Part shown: one piece after another, positions 33,530 through 46,100 of the stretch
Position numbering within the stretch: the first letter of the stretch is position 1
Layout of the letters: every line of letters begins with the position of its first letter
Assembly: GCA_026419785.1 (NCBI GenBank)
Contig: JAODTK010005781.1
Span: 248,001 to 312,000 of the forward strand
Length of the DNA stretch: 64,000 nt
Source of the DNA: Sclerodactyla briareus
Lineage: Eukaryota; Echinodermata; Holothuroidea; Dendrochirotida; Sclerodactylidae
Direction: 5' to 3'
Notes under the pieces: model-generated
Databases searched by the model: none
Told to the model about the DNA's origin: nothing
The model's input: only the letters and a program-made list of their open reading frames with translations
Translations under genes and position numbers: made by a program

Positions 33530-36480
33530 TTCAGAGACCAGAGTTATTTATATCACGTGAGGGTTCATGGTAGGTTTATTTTATTAAAATTTTGTATTGA
33601 GGCAGCAAAGACTGCTGGTTTGGACAAATCAGTAACTACAGGTTAGGAGTGAATATCCTCATCAACCGTAGGAATGTAACTGATTAAACCTCCACTGTCT
33701 TAGAAACTAAGGTTATTGGAGATAAGGCTGTGAGGCATGCCTTGATCACTAACTAATAATGGTCAACCTGATTCTCACCACACAGCAGTGCTCCCCACTT
33801 GACTCGCATAAAGGACGCTCGGCTCTTAACTTTGTAATGGCAGTGTAATGGCTATGCCCAGTTACAGAGGGCTATTCTATTTTGGTAATTGACTCTGTAA
33901 TATGCAAATCGTCAGTGTAATGGAGAGATACCATATCACTCCATTAAACAACTCTGTATCTGCTTATCTGACAATGCAGGAGATTGTGACTATTAATCTT
34001 AGGTCATTAACAATTCATGTTACTATCTTGCTGACCAAACTATTAAGAGAGCAACAATGTGGTTCAGGACCACGAGTAGGCTGTGCTACACTCACTGGCA
34101 AAATTTAGTTGGAAACAATACTGCATGTATCGAAATCCCCTCCCCCATGTCCCCGTATCAAATGTGTCATTGTTTATTTTATTCAGGGGTATTCCATCCT
34201 AAGAACATTTCTCCAACTCTGAAATGGTGGGGGGGGGGGGGGTGCTTGATTACGTAGCCTCAAATAAATTGGAGCAGTCCAGTTCCAAATACATGCAGAG
34301 GTGAATGTGCGGTTTTGGTCTGACAATTTTGGCGAGAATTGCCTAGTCCTCAACTCGCGAGGTATTCCAGTATAAACCTACATACTCGTGGTCTAAGCTA
34401 TGTACAATCCCCAAGTTGCATCCCATAGTTCTATACTTTCGTACTCATAGTTCATTTATGAAGTGATCAAGATCTCCCAGGCTAGCAAGTTACACAAAGA
34501 GGTATGGTCACTATGTTGGTGATCAGTTCATTTCACCAAGCGGTTCCAGTCCAGTTGGTGTTCAAGACTCAATATTTTGCGGAGAAAAATACAGTGGAAA
34601 GTACTAACATTTACAGGAAAGCAGTTCATGGAGTTTTCCCTTCTATGAACCCAACAAGTTGAAATGATGGTTTACATTTATATGAAATGCTCATATCACT
34701 CCAATTTAGGGGAATTGCTGAACCCCCCCCCCCCCCCTCTCCATCAGATCACGCTGTGCGATAGCCTATATATTTATTCAGCTGTTGTTGGTCAAAAAGG
34801 TAGGGCAAGGTCTGCAGTCAGGATCTTGGACAGCCGCCACTGCATTAAACCATAGTCCAGTAAACCTGCATCAGCAACAAAATTTGGAACTTCAAACTTC
34901 CTGTAGGCGCCACTGAGCAATTCAAGAGGGTATTTACAAATGCTATAATTGGAGGTGGTTATTCAAATAACATTGGAGATTACAAACCCACATAACCAAG
35001 TGTATCCCTTTACAACCCCTACCAGCACCAAGGACCCCCCCCCAAAAACGATGCAAAAAATTATCAGCCTTGGACGAGAGAAGCAATGATATGTCACCAA
35101 GGAAAACATTTCGCTAAACTTATTGTGGTACGTAACTAAATAGGTATAAGTACATTCGCAACAAACTTCACATAGAAGTGAAAACTATTGTCATTATTAT
35201 TCATGCTATTTTACAGCCCTTTTGTCCTATTAATTTGGTAAAGTTTGTATTGTGCTCCTCCCAAGTGAAACCATTATGTCCTGCAACAAATAGAGAAACA
35301 GGAGGTTACGATGCGTACCTCAGGTAAGTAGTTGAGGAACAAATTGTTCAACAGTGCTCTTGGATCTCTGATGGGTCGAATTGGCGTGTCAATGACTCAG
35401 TTTTTTTTTCGAAGTTGTAAGATTCAAGCAAAACTCCTGGTAATCTCCAAGCATAAATCATGCAATTTTCGAAGTTGGTCAGATTTTATGTAAAGTGATG
35501 CATGAGAGCTACATATGCCATGATAGAGGTTTAAATGATTTCAAAGTCCCAGAGGTGGGTCCAATATTAAGAGATGCATGTCTAGTATTTAGATGATCTT
35601 TTCGGATGCCAAACACACCTCAACACCTGCCTATGGGTAGGTTCAATGGACTCACTCAACTATGAGATTTATCAATGGCATAGTTCGTCAGTTACTCCTA
35701 TTTACTTTTTTGCCATTCACTCTGAATTGATTTTTTGTTTTCCAAATACCACTTTGCCTACTTTTACAGAGCTCGTCTTCACCTTCCATACAGTCACAAG
35801 CAGTCATTACTTGCAAATGATCTCCCATTTTACATCTACTCCAATCAGTGTGCCCAACCCATTTAAACCTGAATTTTTTCCTGTTCATGACCATAGATCA
35901 CATACCATCCCAACTGCCACTTTCCAGCATAACCCTGCAGTTGTACATCAGTCTACTGATCACCCTCACCAACAAACACTGCACACCAAAGCCAGTGGGG
36001 AATATGTTTGACAATTACTGTCATTAGCATTTCTGCAAATAATTGATCAAGTCCAATAACATACCCCTGCTCATCCAAGTTTGCACCAAGAAAAAAAAAA
36101 TTGCTCCCGATTGTCACTAACAGTTGTTCCATGCAGAAATACAGTGGGTTGCTCAGATACTTTGCCACATACTTTTCTACAATCGAATCAAGGATTGTTT
36201 GTTACCAACGCATGAGGCCATCCACGTTTGCACAGAACGTCCTTCCCAACTGTTATCAATCATTCAGCAAATTGCCAAATTGGATCATCATTTATACCAT
36301 TACTTCGCCCAGCACGATGACCCATCTCACTGCCGGAATCTCTAACAAACTTTAGTGCCTCACCCTTTTTCGCTCAATTTTTAATAATCCTGACCATTTC
36401 ATTCTAACACAATACCAATATTATCCAATATACTAAATACACCCTTATAACCATAATGACTGCATACAAGATGAAGTTGC
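33530..36480. other. No gene recognised; long G and C runs
   Basis: A G run at about 34,227-34,242 and a C run at about 34,722-34,738 stand out. Frames at 35,646-36,011 (plus) and 35,953-36,168 (minus) lack domains. The low-GC part near 35.6-36.9 kb is downstream of the minus-strand RasGRF coding end and could hold its 3' UTR, but no polyadenylation signal could be assigned. Confidence 0.4.
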
Positions 36481-36493
36481 ATGTCAGGTCATT

Positions 36494-36545
36494 TTAGTCA
36501 ACTTTGCCATCGATCTGCTTTAGTCAACTTTGCCATCGATCTGCT
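36494..36545. repeat. 26-bp perfect tandem duplication
   Basis: 'tttagtcaactttgccatcg' plus 'atctgc' occurs twice in a row without mismatch, indicating a very recent duplication. Confidence 0.95.
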
Positions 36546-36970
36546 CTGATTGTTACAGCTTATTTCTAGTGCTTGCAATGTATATCTCAGTGCCATAGAC
36601 GCTCAATCAGCAGTCTGACAGTTCCACTGTCAGATATCTCTTCAAAAAAATATTTCACCTTTTTCTGCTTGTTGTAACCATCTTCCCAACACATGTCATG
36701 ATTTTGTTCAAAATCTGCCTCATTTCTTCCAGCCCAATTCTGATGCTCACACTATATCCCTGGGCTACCTAAATCCAACATTTGGCCACCCAGTTCTAGT
36801 TCTAACCAGAAGGATACAAAAAGTACAAGAAATATGACACCATTTTCATGTAAATGACAATGTTTTGTGAATATACATCTTGAAATTGCATCCATGGACC
36901 TCGAATCCGCATTAACCTCGACCTCACCAGTACACCACACAATTCCATCTCTTGGCAATACCCTAACTAC

Positions 36971-37151
36971 CTATATCTTCATCGTAAGTAGGCTCACTAT
37001 AAGCCGCTTTGAACTTCCATCTGATAGAGGGCTCTCAATCTTGATCAGCCAGAACACTGCCATGGGACTTGCGTGCTCCAGTTCTAGGGAGAGCGCATAC
37101 ATTTCATCGTCGTCCATAAGCAGGGATAGTCTGTCAGGTTAGCTGGATCAC
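36971..37151 (-). CDS. RASGRF: RasGRF last exon found (C-terminal helix of CDC25 domain)
   Basis: Acceptor 'ttttttcag' then GTGATCCAG (V-I-Q, matching VIQYLL of the family), a short disrupted stretch, then RLSLLMDDDEMYALSLELE, aligning with the DEESLYESSLxIEP end of RasGRF1/2. Known proteins end about six residues later; here the longest frame continues about 30 residues (ending ...LLTMKI) to a TAG at 36,971-36,973. Either the C-terminus is extended or another indel hides the true stop. The intron before it is phase 0, as in the family alignment. Confidence 0.8.
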
Positions 37152-40100
37152 CTGAAAAAATTGGAAGAGAGACAAAAGAGAGTTTACCAGTTTTTATCCT
37201 GTCCCTGATCATTGCTGCTCAGAACATCCATCCATCCTATCCATATATCTATCTATAGGTAGATCTATCTATCTAGTTCGATATCTCTCTATCCAGTCTG
37301 TTAACTTGTTTTGGGGGCTCTCAATTGTTGTTCCTTACAGATATTGACCAATTAACATAATTTTTATTGGGCCATGGAACATCTTTGACTCGTCAAGGTA
37401 AATGTCAAAGATGATTGAAGGGGCCTAATAGGCCACTATCTCCTACAGATAATGTTGGATACAAACATAATGGTCCTGTATGAATGATTAGGGTTCCTAC
37501 TGAACCTATTGTTTTGGTCAGAGGTCATTTTTGGACAAAGTCTGAAAACCTTGTAATTATGATATCTCACAACACTCCACTCCCACTCTGATCAAGCTGA
37601 ACTTTGGTGTGTAGCTTTTCTTATGGGGAGCACAAGAACCCTTCTGTTTTTTAGTGAAGATCAGAGGTAATTTTTTGGTAGAAAAGTTTGTGAAAAATCG
37701 ATATTCTACCCAATTCCAGCCTGTAAACAGGATTCCTTGACTCATACTTTGAAGATATGTTCCCCATAATGTGTACATGATCCCTATTGTTTCGGGTGAG
37801 GTCAGAAGTCTTCTGAGGTCAACAGAGGTGAAAGTCTGAAAATCCTTGAAAACCTGCAAAGTTCAGAATGTGCAGTCAGCTGATTCAGTTAAAATGTTGT
37901 GTACAGCTTTCATATCAAGTGTACAGAAGCCCCATTGTTTTTAGTGTAGGTCAGGAGTCATTTCCTGTCAAGAAAGAGAAATTTTGTGCAAAATTAATAA
38001 TTTGGCAAATTTTAGCTTGTAAACGTAACTAGACCCAACCTAGGTGAATGAAACTCATACTGGATACCTGTGTTCCCCATGAGTCCCACTGATTTTGGAT
38101 CAGGTCAGAAGTCAAAGTTGGAAAATCTTTGTAAACACGACAGGTCCAGATTGCTTGGTCTGATCAAGTTCAAATTCATTGTGTAGTTTCCTTATCAAAA
38201 GTACTGGAACCAAATCATTTTGGCAAGAATTCATGAGAAATATGTTTTCCATAATGAGTAGTCACTATTTCCCATTTGTTCCCATGTCTGGACATATGTT
38301 ATCAGAAATTAATCAAGGAAACACTAAGCCTTTCGGCCTTCTTTTCAAACCTTAATGTGATCCCCATGCCATGCTATTCTTTCTACTCTATCAATCTGTT
38401 TGTCCGTCCGTCCATCTGCAATTGCTTTTTTGGGGCTCCTAATTGATCACTCTTTGATAGATGTTGACCAAACTTTGGCACATTGTTCATTGACTGTTGG
38501 CATCCTCGGCCACTTAAAGATCATGGGCCAAAGGTCACTATATGAGCATAATAGGTATGAACGATTACAGAATGTGCATTATTTGAAATCATGTCCTAAT
38601 GTCTTAAGCAGTGATCCTTCAGGTTGTTCACAAATTTTTCCATACAATTTGTATAGTTTGAACTACAGCATCATTGGTGCACTAGTTTGAGAACTCGTAA
38701 ATCTAATTATTGGCTCACAGGGATCTTACTTTGTTATGATCTATACAATATAATCTGTTCCACTCAGGTCGTTACAAAAAGTGTTAATATCTCGAAATCC
38801 ACTTGATTGATGAATATCATACACAGCTAGGTTCCAAATCCGACTTACCACTCCATTAGGGGCGATGCTGTATGGCGTTCTGTTGACAATGTCGTATCTC
38901 CTGAATGACGTGAGCAATCTGTGTGAACGGAAAATATGGTCTTCAATTATATTCGCTATCAGTATCTGAGCCGGAACAAATATTATGAAGGAACTTGAAG
39001 AAAGCTAGTTGTAAACAGCTACATTAACTTTACTTTTTTGAGACCGAAGAAAAAAAATAGCCAAACACCCGGAATCTAGACATGATAGGATAGCGATATC
39101 GACGGCCAGTGAACTAACGATCAAATCGCCAACGCACGGTACACACGTACACGCAGCTGCCTGGCTTGGCTAGCAGTAGCAGCACTCCATGCAACATTCC
39201 ATTAACTTGACACAGCTCGCTGAACAGCAAGGAACTCCACATGATGGTAACGTAAACTGAGGATACATGGCACGTATGTTTCAAGCTATAGTACACCTGT
39301 TATTATCAGTTTCGCCAATGTCTGTGGTACAAATTGTGATTGTAGAGTATGAAGAACGCAGTATTAGCTGGCTCTTTGTACACTGTCACTGTGTCAGTTT
39401 TCTCAACTTGTAGAGTATGGAGTACTCAGTATTAACACTCGATTATGATTGAAAATTGTGATCTGTGAAAAACACAGAGATCAATAAAGAGTGTGTTCCT
39501 ATGAGTGAGGGAATGAGTGTGTTCCTATGAGTTAGGGAGTGAGTGTGTTCCTATGAGTGAGGGAATGAGTGTGTTCCTATGAGTTAGGGAGTGAGTGTGT
39601 TCCTATGAGTGAGGGAATGAGTGTGTTCCTATGAGTTAGGGAGTGAGTGTGTTCCTATGAGTGAGGGAATGAGTGTGTTCCTATGAGTTAGGGAGTGAGT
39701 GTGTTCCTATGAGTTAGGGAGTGAGTGTGTTCCTATGAGTGAGGGAATGAGTGTGTTCCTATGAGTGAGGGAATGAGTGTGTTCCTATGAGTGAGGGAAT
39801 GAGTGTGTTCCTATGAGTGAGGGAATGAGTGTGTTCCTATGAGTGAGGGAATGAGTGTGTTCCTATGAGTGAGGGAATGAGTGTGTTCCTATGAGTGAGG
39901 GAATGAGTGTGTTCCTATGAGTTAGGGAGTGAGTGTGTTCCTATGAGTTAGGGAGTGAGTGTGTTCCTATGAGTGAGGGAATGAGTGTGTTCCTATGAGT
40001 GAGGGAATGAGTGTGTTCCTATGAGTGAGGGAATGAGTGTGTTCCTATGAGTGAGGGAATGAGTGTGTTCCTATGAGTGAGGGAATGAGTGTGTTCCTAT

Positions 40101-43100
40101 GAGTGAGGGAATGAGTGTGTTCCTATGAGTGAGGGAATGAGTGTGTTCCTATGAGTTAGGGAGTGAGTGTGTTCCTATGAGTGAGGGAATGAGTGTGTTC
40201 CTATGAGTTAGGGAGTGAGTGTGTTCCTATGAGTGAGGGAATGAGTGTGTTCCTATGAGTGAGGGAATGAGTGTGTTCCTATGAGTGAGGGAATGAGTGT
40301 GTTCCTATGAGTGAGGGAATGAGTGTGTTCCTATGAGTGAGGGAATGAGTGTGTTCCTATGAGTTAGGGAGTGAGTGTGTTCCTATGAGTGAGGGAATGA
40401 GTGTGTTCCTATGAGTGAGGGAATGAGTGTGTTCCTATGAGTGAGGGAATGAGTGTGTTCCTATGAGTGAGGGAATGAGTGTGTTCCTATGAGTGAGGGA
40501 ATGAGTGTGTTCCTATGAGTTAGGGAGTGAGTGTGTTCCTATGAGTGAGGGAATGAGTGTGTTCCTATGAGTGAGGGAATGAGTGTGTTCCTATGAGTTA
40601 GGGAGTGAGTGTGTTCCTATGAGTTAGGGAGTGAGTGTGTTCCTATGAGTGAGGGAATGAGTGTGTTCCTATGAGTGAGGGAATGAGTGTGTTCCTATGA
40701 GTTAGGGAGTGAGTGTGTTCCTATGAGTTAGGGAGTGAGTGTGTTCCTATGAGTGAGGGAATGAGTGTGTTCCTATGAGTGAGGGAATGAGTGTGTTCCT
40801 ATGAGTGAGGGAATGAGTGTGTTCCTATGAGTTAGGGAGTGAGTGTGTTCCTATGAGTGAGGGAATGAGTGTGTTCCTATGAGTTAGGGAGTGAGTGTGT
40901 TCCTATGAGTGAGGGAATGAGTGTGTTCCTATGAGTGAGGGAATGAGTGTGTTCCTATGAGTGAGGGAATGAGTGTGTTCCTATGAGTTAGGGAGTGAGT
41001 GTGTTCCTATGAGTGAGGGAATGAGTGTGTTCCTATGAGTGAGGGAATGAGTGTGTTCCTATGAGTGAGGGAATGAGTGTGTTCCTATGAGTGAGGGAAT
41101 GAGTGTGTTCCTATGAGTGAGGGAATGAGTGTGTTCCTATGAGTTAGGGAGTGAGTGTGTTCCTATGAGTGAGGGAATGAGTGTGTTCCTATGAGTGAGG
41201 GAATGAGTGTGTTCCTATGAGTGAGGGAATGAGTGTGTTCCTATGAGTTAGGGAGTGAGTGTGTTCCTATGAGTGAGGGAATGAGTGTGTTCCTATGAGT
41301 GAGGGAATGAGTGTGTTCCTATGAGTGAGGGAATGAGTGTGTTCCTATGAGTGAGGGAATGAGTGTGTTCCTATGAGTTAGGGAGTGAGTGTGTTCCTAT
41401 GAGTGAGGGAATGAGTGTGTTCCTATGAGTGAGGGAATGAGTGTGTTCCTATGAGTTAGGGAGTGAGTGTGTTCCTATGAGTGAGGGAATGAGTGTGTTC
41501 CTAAGTATTCCTAAGTATTTAGTGCAGTTGATTGATCATTGCTGTAGTGGTAATTTAGTATATGCTTGCAGTTTCAGCACCCTGATCGTGGCAGAGTGGC
41601 ATCGGTGACGCTTAGAAAGCAAACATTCAAGGTTTGAATTAAAGCAGTCACCAACGTTGGGCTTGTAATGCAATTGCGATGGACGAGTTCCGCTGTAATG
41701 CAGAGCATTGTACATGGATTTTTAGTGTTGTTTAGGGCTATTTGGGTCTCGTTGGTCAGCTGTGAGCAGTTAGTTGGGAATGAACCTCCCGCTCCTCCAT
41801 ATTCTGAGAAAGTGGTCGGGACCTGGGTTAACGGTTAATCTTTAGGAAAGGGAAATGAACAGCAGTCCCAGGGTCAGGTTGGGAATCGTTAAACCCCCTG
41901 CCTCAATATCATCTGAGCACTAATCAAGAAGAGAAGGCATGTTATCGTCGGTGCTCATTCACGATCGATACGGCCAGGATTCCGTGATGAGCTGGACTTA
42001 GTTTCCTGAACCTCAAATAAAATAAAAACTACAGTGAGACATAAAAAGTACCTGAACAATGCATCATGATATTTCACATCCAAGTATGACAAACATGAGA
42101 TGGTAACCATACTTCTTGGCTTCAACTTACTTATGCAATGCTTCTCTCATATTCTTGAATCGCCCATCAGAAGACACTATAGCTGTAACTTCTCCAAGGT
42201 GACTCTTGTCTGCAGAAGAAAAAAAAAATGATGACCCGCACATCAATATTCCAATAGCGTATCCTCCAACAAACCTTTAGAAGAGGAATTGAATTAGCTC
42301 AGTCTCGGACTGCGAACAAATTTATTGCGAGTTAGAAACCCCATTATGGACTCTGTGAGATTTTCTGCACGCTGATGATCAGGGGTAATATCTGTAAAGC
42401 GCTTTTTTGAGATGTTTTCACAGTGGAAAAGTACTACTATAAAAGAACCACCAGATATCAGCTCCCAATGATACTGTTGAATGTCTAGGCTGTGGTGTGG
42501 TGTGGTGTATAGGGATGTTGTCTTGCGTGCATTAGATCCTCTGACAGAATTCACCAACTCTGCAATTGCTTTGTAATTAATATCCTATGACATGACTTAC
42601 GCGAGTGATATTATGGTTTTTGGGTGTGTACCCACTGACAAAGCAGTGAATTTTCAATGGATTGCCCAGTTAATCTGGAGCCTGGTACATGTGACTGCTT
42701 AATGTGACAGAATGCCTGTGTGAGATATAGGGTTTGGGCTTTGCCATGTGGTCGGAGCCAGTTAATCGGCATAATTTAGATTCCCATGAAACCTGACGAG
42801 AGAAAAACTACTTTTCATTTGCGACCGAGATGGGAGGTCATTTCAAGGTCATCTAGAACAAGTTCTCCAACCCTGTCTGACTCTACAAAACTGTGCTCTG
42901 ATAACATGGACCAACTGGTAAATGGCAGACAGAATTAGGAAGACAAGCATTGAGTTTGTATTCAAATTTGGAAGACAGTATTGAGTTTGTAATCAAATTT
43001 GGAAGACAGTATTGAGTTTGTATTCAAATTTGGAAGACAGTATTGAGTTTGTAAGGAATACTACTACAAGAGGATACAGCATGTAAACCAGGCCAACATC

Positions 43101-46100
43101 AGTAAGACTGGAGATTAGGAAGCACAAGCGTGTTTGGAAAACTTGGAATAAGCTCCCAGGAAAGGTTATGACTGCACTAACTTTGAACTTATCAAAGGTC
43201 AGAATGAGCACAGCAGGATCTTCAAGGGTAATCCATTCTCGACCGAGGTGGCCGCGTCATCTAGTTGGGGAATCCAGGAAACTGGTGGACGTGGTAAGCA
43301 CTTGGTCACAACTGGAGTGAAGGTCAGTTCGGGGTCATCAAAGTTCAAATTTGCACATTCATTTTGCTTTCTCAAATCTGTCAGATTTCAACCAACTGGA
43401 CAATGTTGAACTACATTTGATCATGACGAAAGCGAAGTAATTAATTTTTAGGTCATCACCAGATGTCAGATTATGCAAAACCTTTGTGCATGTGAGCTTT
43501 TTGCAGTGGTAAAGTTTATGCTTTTACGGGTCTCCCAGTTGTTAGAGGAGGTAGTTCAATGGTCGGAATAGTGGGAATACCCAATCATGTTCGTTGCATG
43601 GGGGACAGGTGTTAAACCCAAACCTCTCTCGCCCAGACAGGAATACTATCATGTTTGTTGGGTGGGAGGGGGGGGGGGGGGGGGGTAGGTGAATACCCAA
43701 TCAGGCTTGTTGCATGGGGGACATTTGTTAGCCTGATTCTTCTCGCATTTTTGCTCTTCAAATAGTCAAATGCATTCGCTTGCCATTACCCCTCTAGTTA
43801 ATATAATAGCTCCATGGGTTTACCACATTTTTTTTATAACTGATTCTATCAAAATTTTCTGCTAGTACGACGAGTACTTTTTCCAAGGTGCTGTGCATGT
43901 CTTCAAACAATTATTAATCATATAAGTTAAAAATCCAACGATATACATAACCTTATCTAACCTTAGGCAAACCAAAAACCTACCGTCTTAGAGGACTTTA
44001 TCCCAGACCCTCTTTAGCCTGTACACAGAGCTGTTCATGAGAGCAGAGGTTATCTCCAGCTACAGTGGTGTAGTTGTGCATACACCTGCAGATATCAGCC
44101 ACAGCAGCCACTTCTCGATGGCAGTTGCCCTAGCTGCTGACGTTCTCTGTCGTAAGATCTCTGAGGCTACAAGCTTACTGACCTGCGAAAGGAGTTATCT
44201 TCGTCACCTCTATGTATTCCTCCAAATAGACATTTATTGGTTTTGAATACATGAATAAAGAGCAAAGAAAATAATTGTTCATGGCTGCTCCTGCATTATG
44301 TGATTCTCAAAGCAAAAGCATTGATTACTAGCCTTAACAGATTTAGAACATGCTGACCCCAGTTGATGAGACATTTGCAATTGAGGATTTTGCTTCCAAG
44401 CCTTCACTCATTCACCCACTCAGCACTCACTCATGGGCGCACTTGCCTGGGAGGCACCTAGCCCATCCATCCACTGCTTTCCAATCATCTGAGCTCCTCC
44501 TGGTGAGCAACCACTCCCGAGGATACCCGCGGAGCTACTCCAGTCTCTGTCCCAGCCCAACGGTGCGCATCCACCCCTCACTAAAATACAGCGGGACTGG
44601 AAACACAATGTAGCCAGAAAAACGGAGGTGGTTCCTTCTCTCAGATAGTGTAACCTCCAGATGCCACTATCCAGTGACTTCAGGACAACCACTCATTATT
44701 GTTAGACCAGCAACAGACACAAATGGGACCATATACTTACCATAGGCCCACCATAGTACTCTTGGCTCTATCTATGCAGTTCATCATCATTTTTCACTAG
44801 AACTACGTATAGACCTGCTCTTATAAGGAGTGGTTTTTGGCTAAGAAGTCCATGCCCAGGGAATTATTCTCATCATTCCTATGTCATCAAGACTAATTAT
44901 GGACAGTTCATACCTCATTAAAAACCTCCTTGTAAGGGCTAGAATGTGTGGGGCCCTCTCAGCTTTGTCTTGCTTCTCCACTCTGGCTCAGAAACCTCCC
45001 TGCGAAAAAGAGCATAATTGGGATATCAGTTTTAGCTCAAACCATCTCTGAAAGCGTTCAGCTGGACTCTGCAACTACAGGAGATTGCACTGTCAGAGAC
45101 AATTCCTTTATAGCTGCAACCATCTCACCACAGAAGTGGACTTATTCAGACATCGAAGCGAAGGTTGATGACTATGATAAAATCACTTAAAACAGATATT
45201 CCCATTTAAAAATAAGGTATTCCTCATTGATTTTAACCACAGTCATGGTAAAATTATGCTTGATTTTGCCGAATCTAGGAGGAAGATATCTAGAAAAAAT
45301 TCAAATAATATACTTGAACAATTGAGTGAGTACCTATTTTTTTTTTTAGCAAAAAAGAGCTTCATTACTTAGATTAATTTTACACGCATGAAGAATCTGC
45401 TCTGAGATATACATGTTCTTAAATTCCAGGGATACAAATGAACTGCAACTTTTGTTACTTCTAATGTGGCATAAACAATCCCGACTCAAAATTCAACTGA
45501 ATAATGGACTTGGCCAAATTTTGAGTCATGACTGTTCATTCCTGGGGGGTAAGTCTTTACAAACACAATTCAACTCTCAAATATATTATTGACAGTTGAG
45601 AATTGTCTGCCTCGATTGGCTGCCTCGATATAATGATGGGTCGAGTTGACCTTACCAGAATGGTATAGCATCAGAACTTGTTGCTCTATGTAGGTTAGTT
45701 GTTCAGCTAACTCCAGGGCAGGTAGTACGGCGAACGACGTCTTCAGCAGGCGGCTCCATCGATGCTAGCTCCATTCAGCTACAGCCTCACCCTTCAGAGC
45801 ACGTGAAGTGCTCTGCCGGAGTTGCCTGGAAGAGGAAAGATTCAAATTGTGATGAAGTTCGGGAACACTGGATTCTCTCCCTACTCATTTCTTGTTTTAC
45901 CAAAGCCCAATGCGAGATGGCAATAGGTATTTTGAATGGCCTGACATGACTGAGTCCATTATTACAAATGTAATAAATGTTAGATAGTTCACATAATATT
46001 TCATGAGCTGAAAGGTTGAACATTCTGTCCAACCAAGCACAGCTGTGTTGAATAGAAATTTAAACATTTATTATCTGTGTTACATAACATAACAATAACA

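Noticed and set aside
36867..37142. Plus-strand 91-codon frame
   Set aside because: It is the antisense of the RasGRF C-terminal exon.
39489..41503. TTAGGG in one unit type of the 26-bp array read as interstitial telomere
   Set aside because: The hexamer occurs once per 26 bases as a by-product of a variant; there is no tandem TTAGGG.
39489..41503. CRISPR-like regular array
   Set aside because: There are no unique spacers; the whole 26-bp unit repeats, and the context is eukaryotic.
44350..44692. Overlapping plus and minus frames between RasGRF exons
   Set aside because: Neither matches the missing catalytic segment or any known family.
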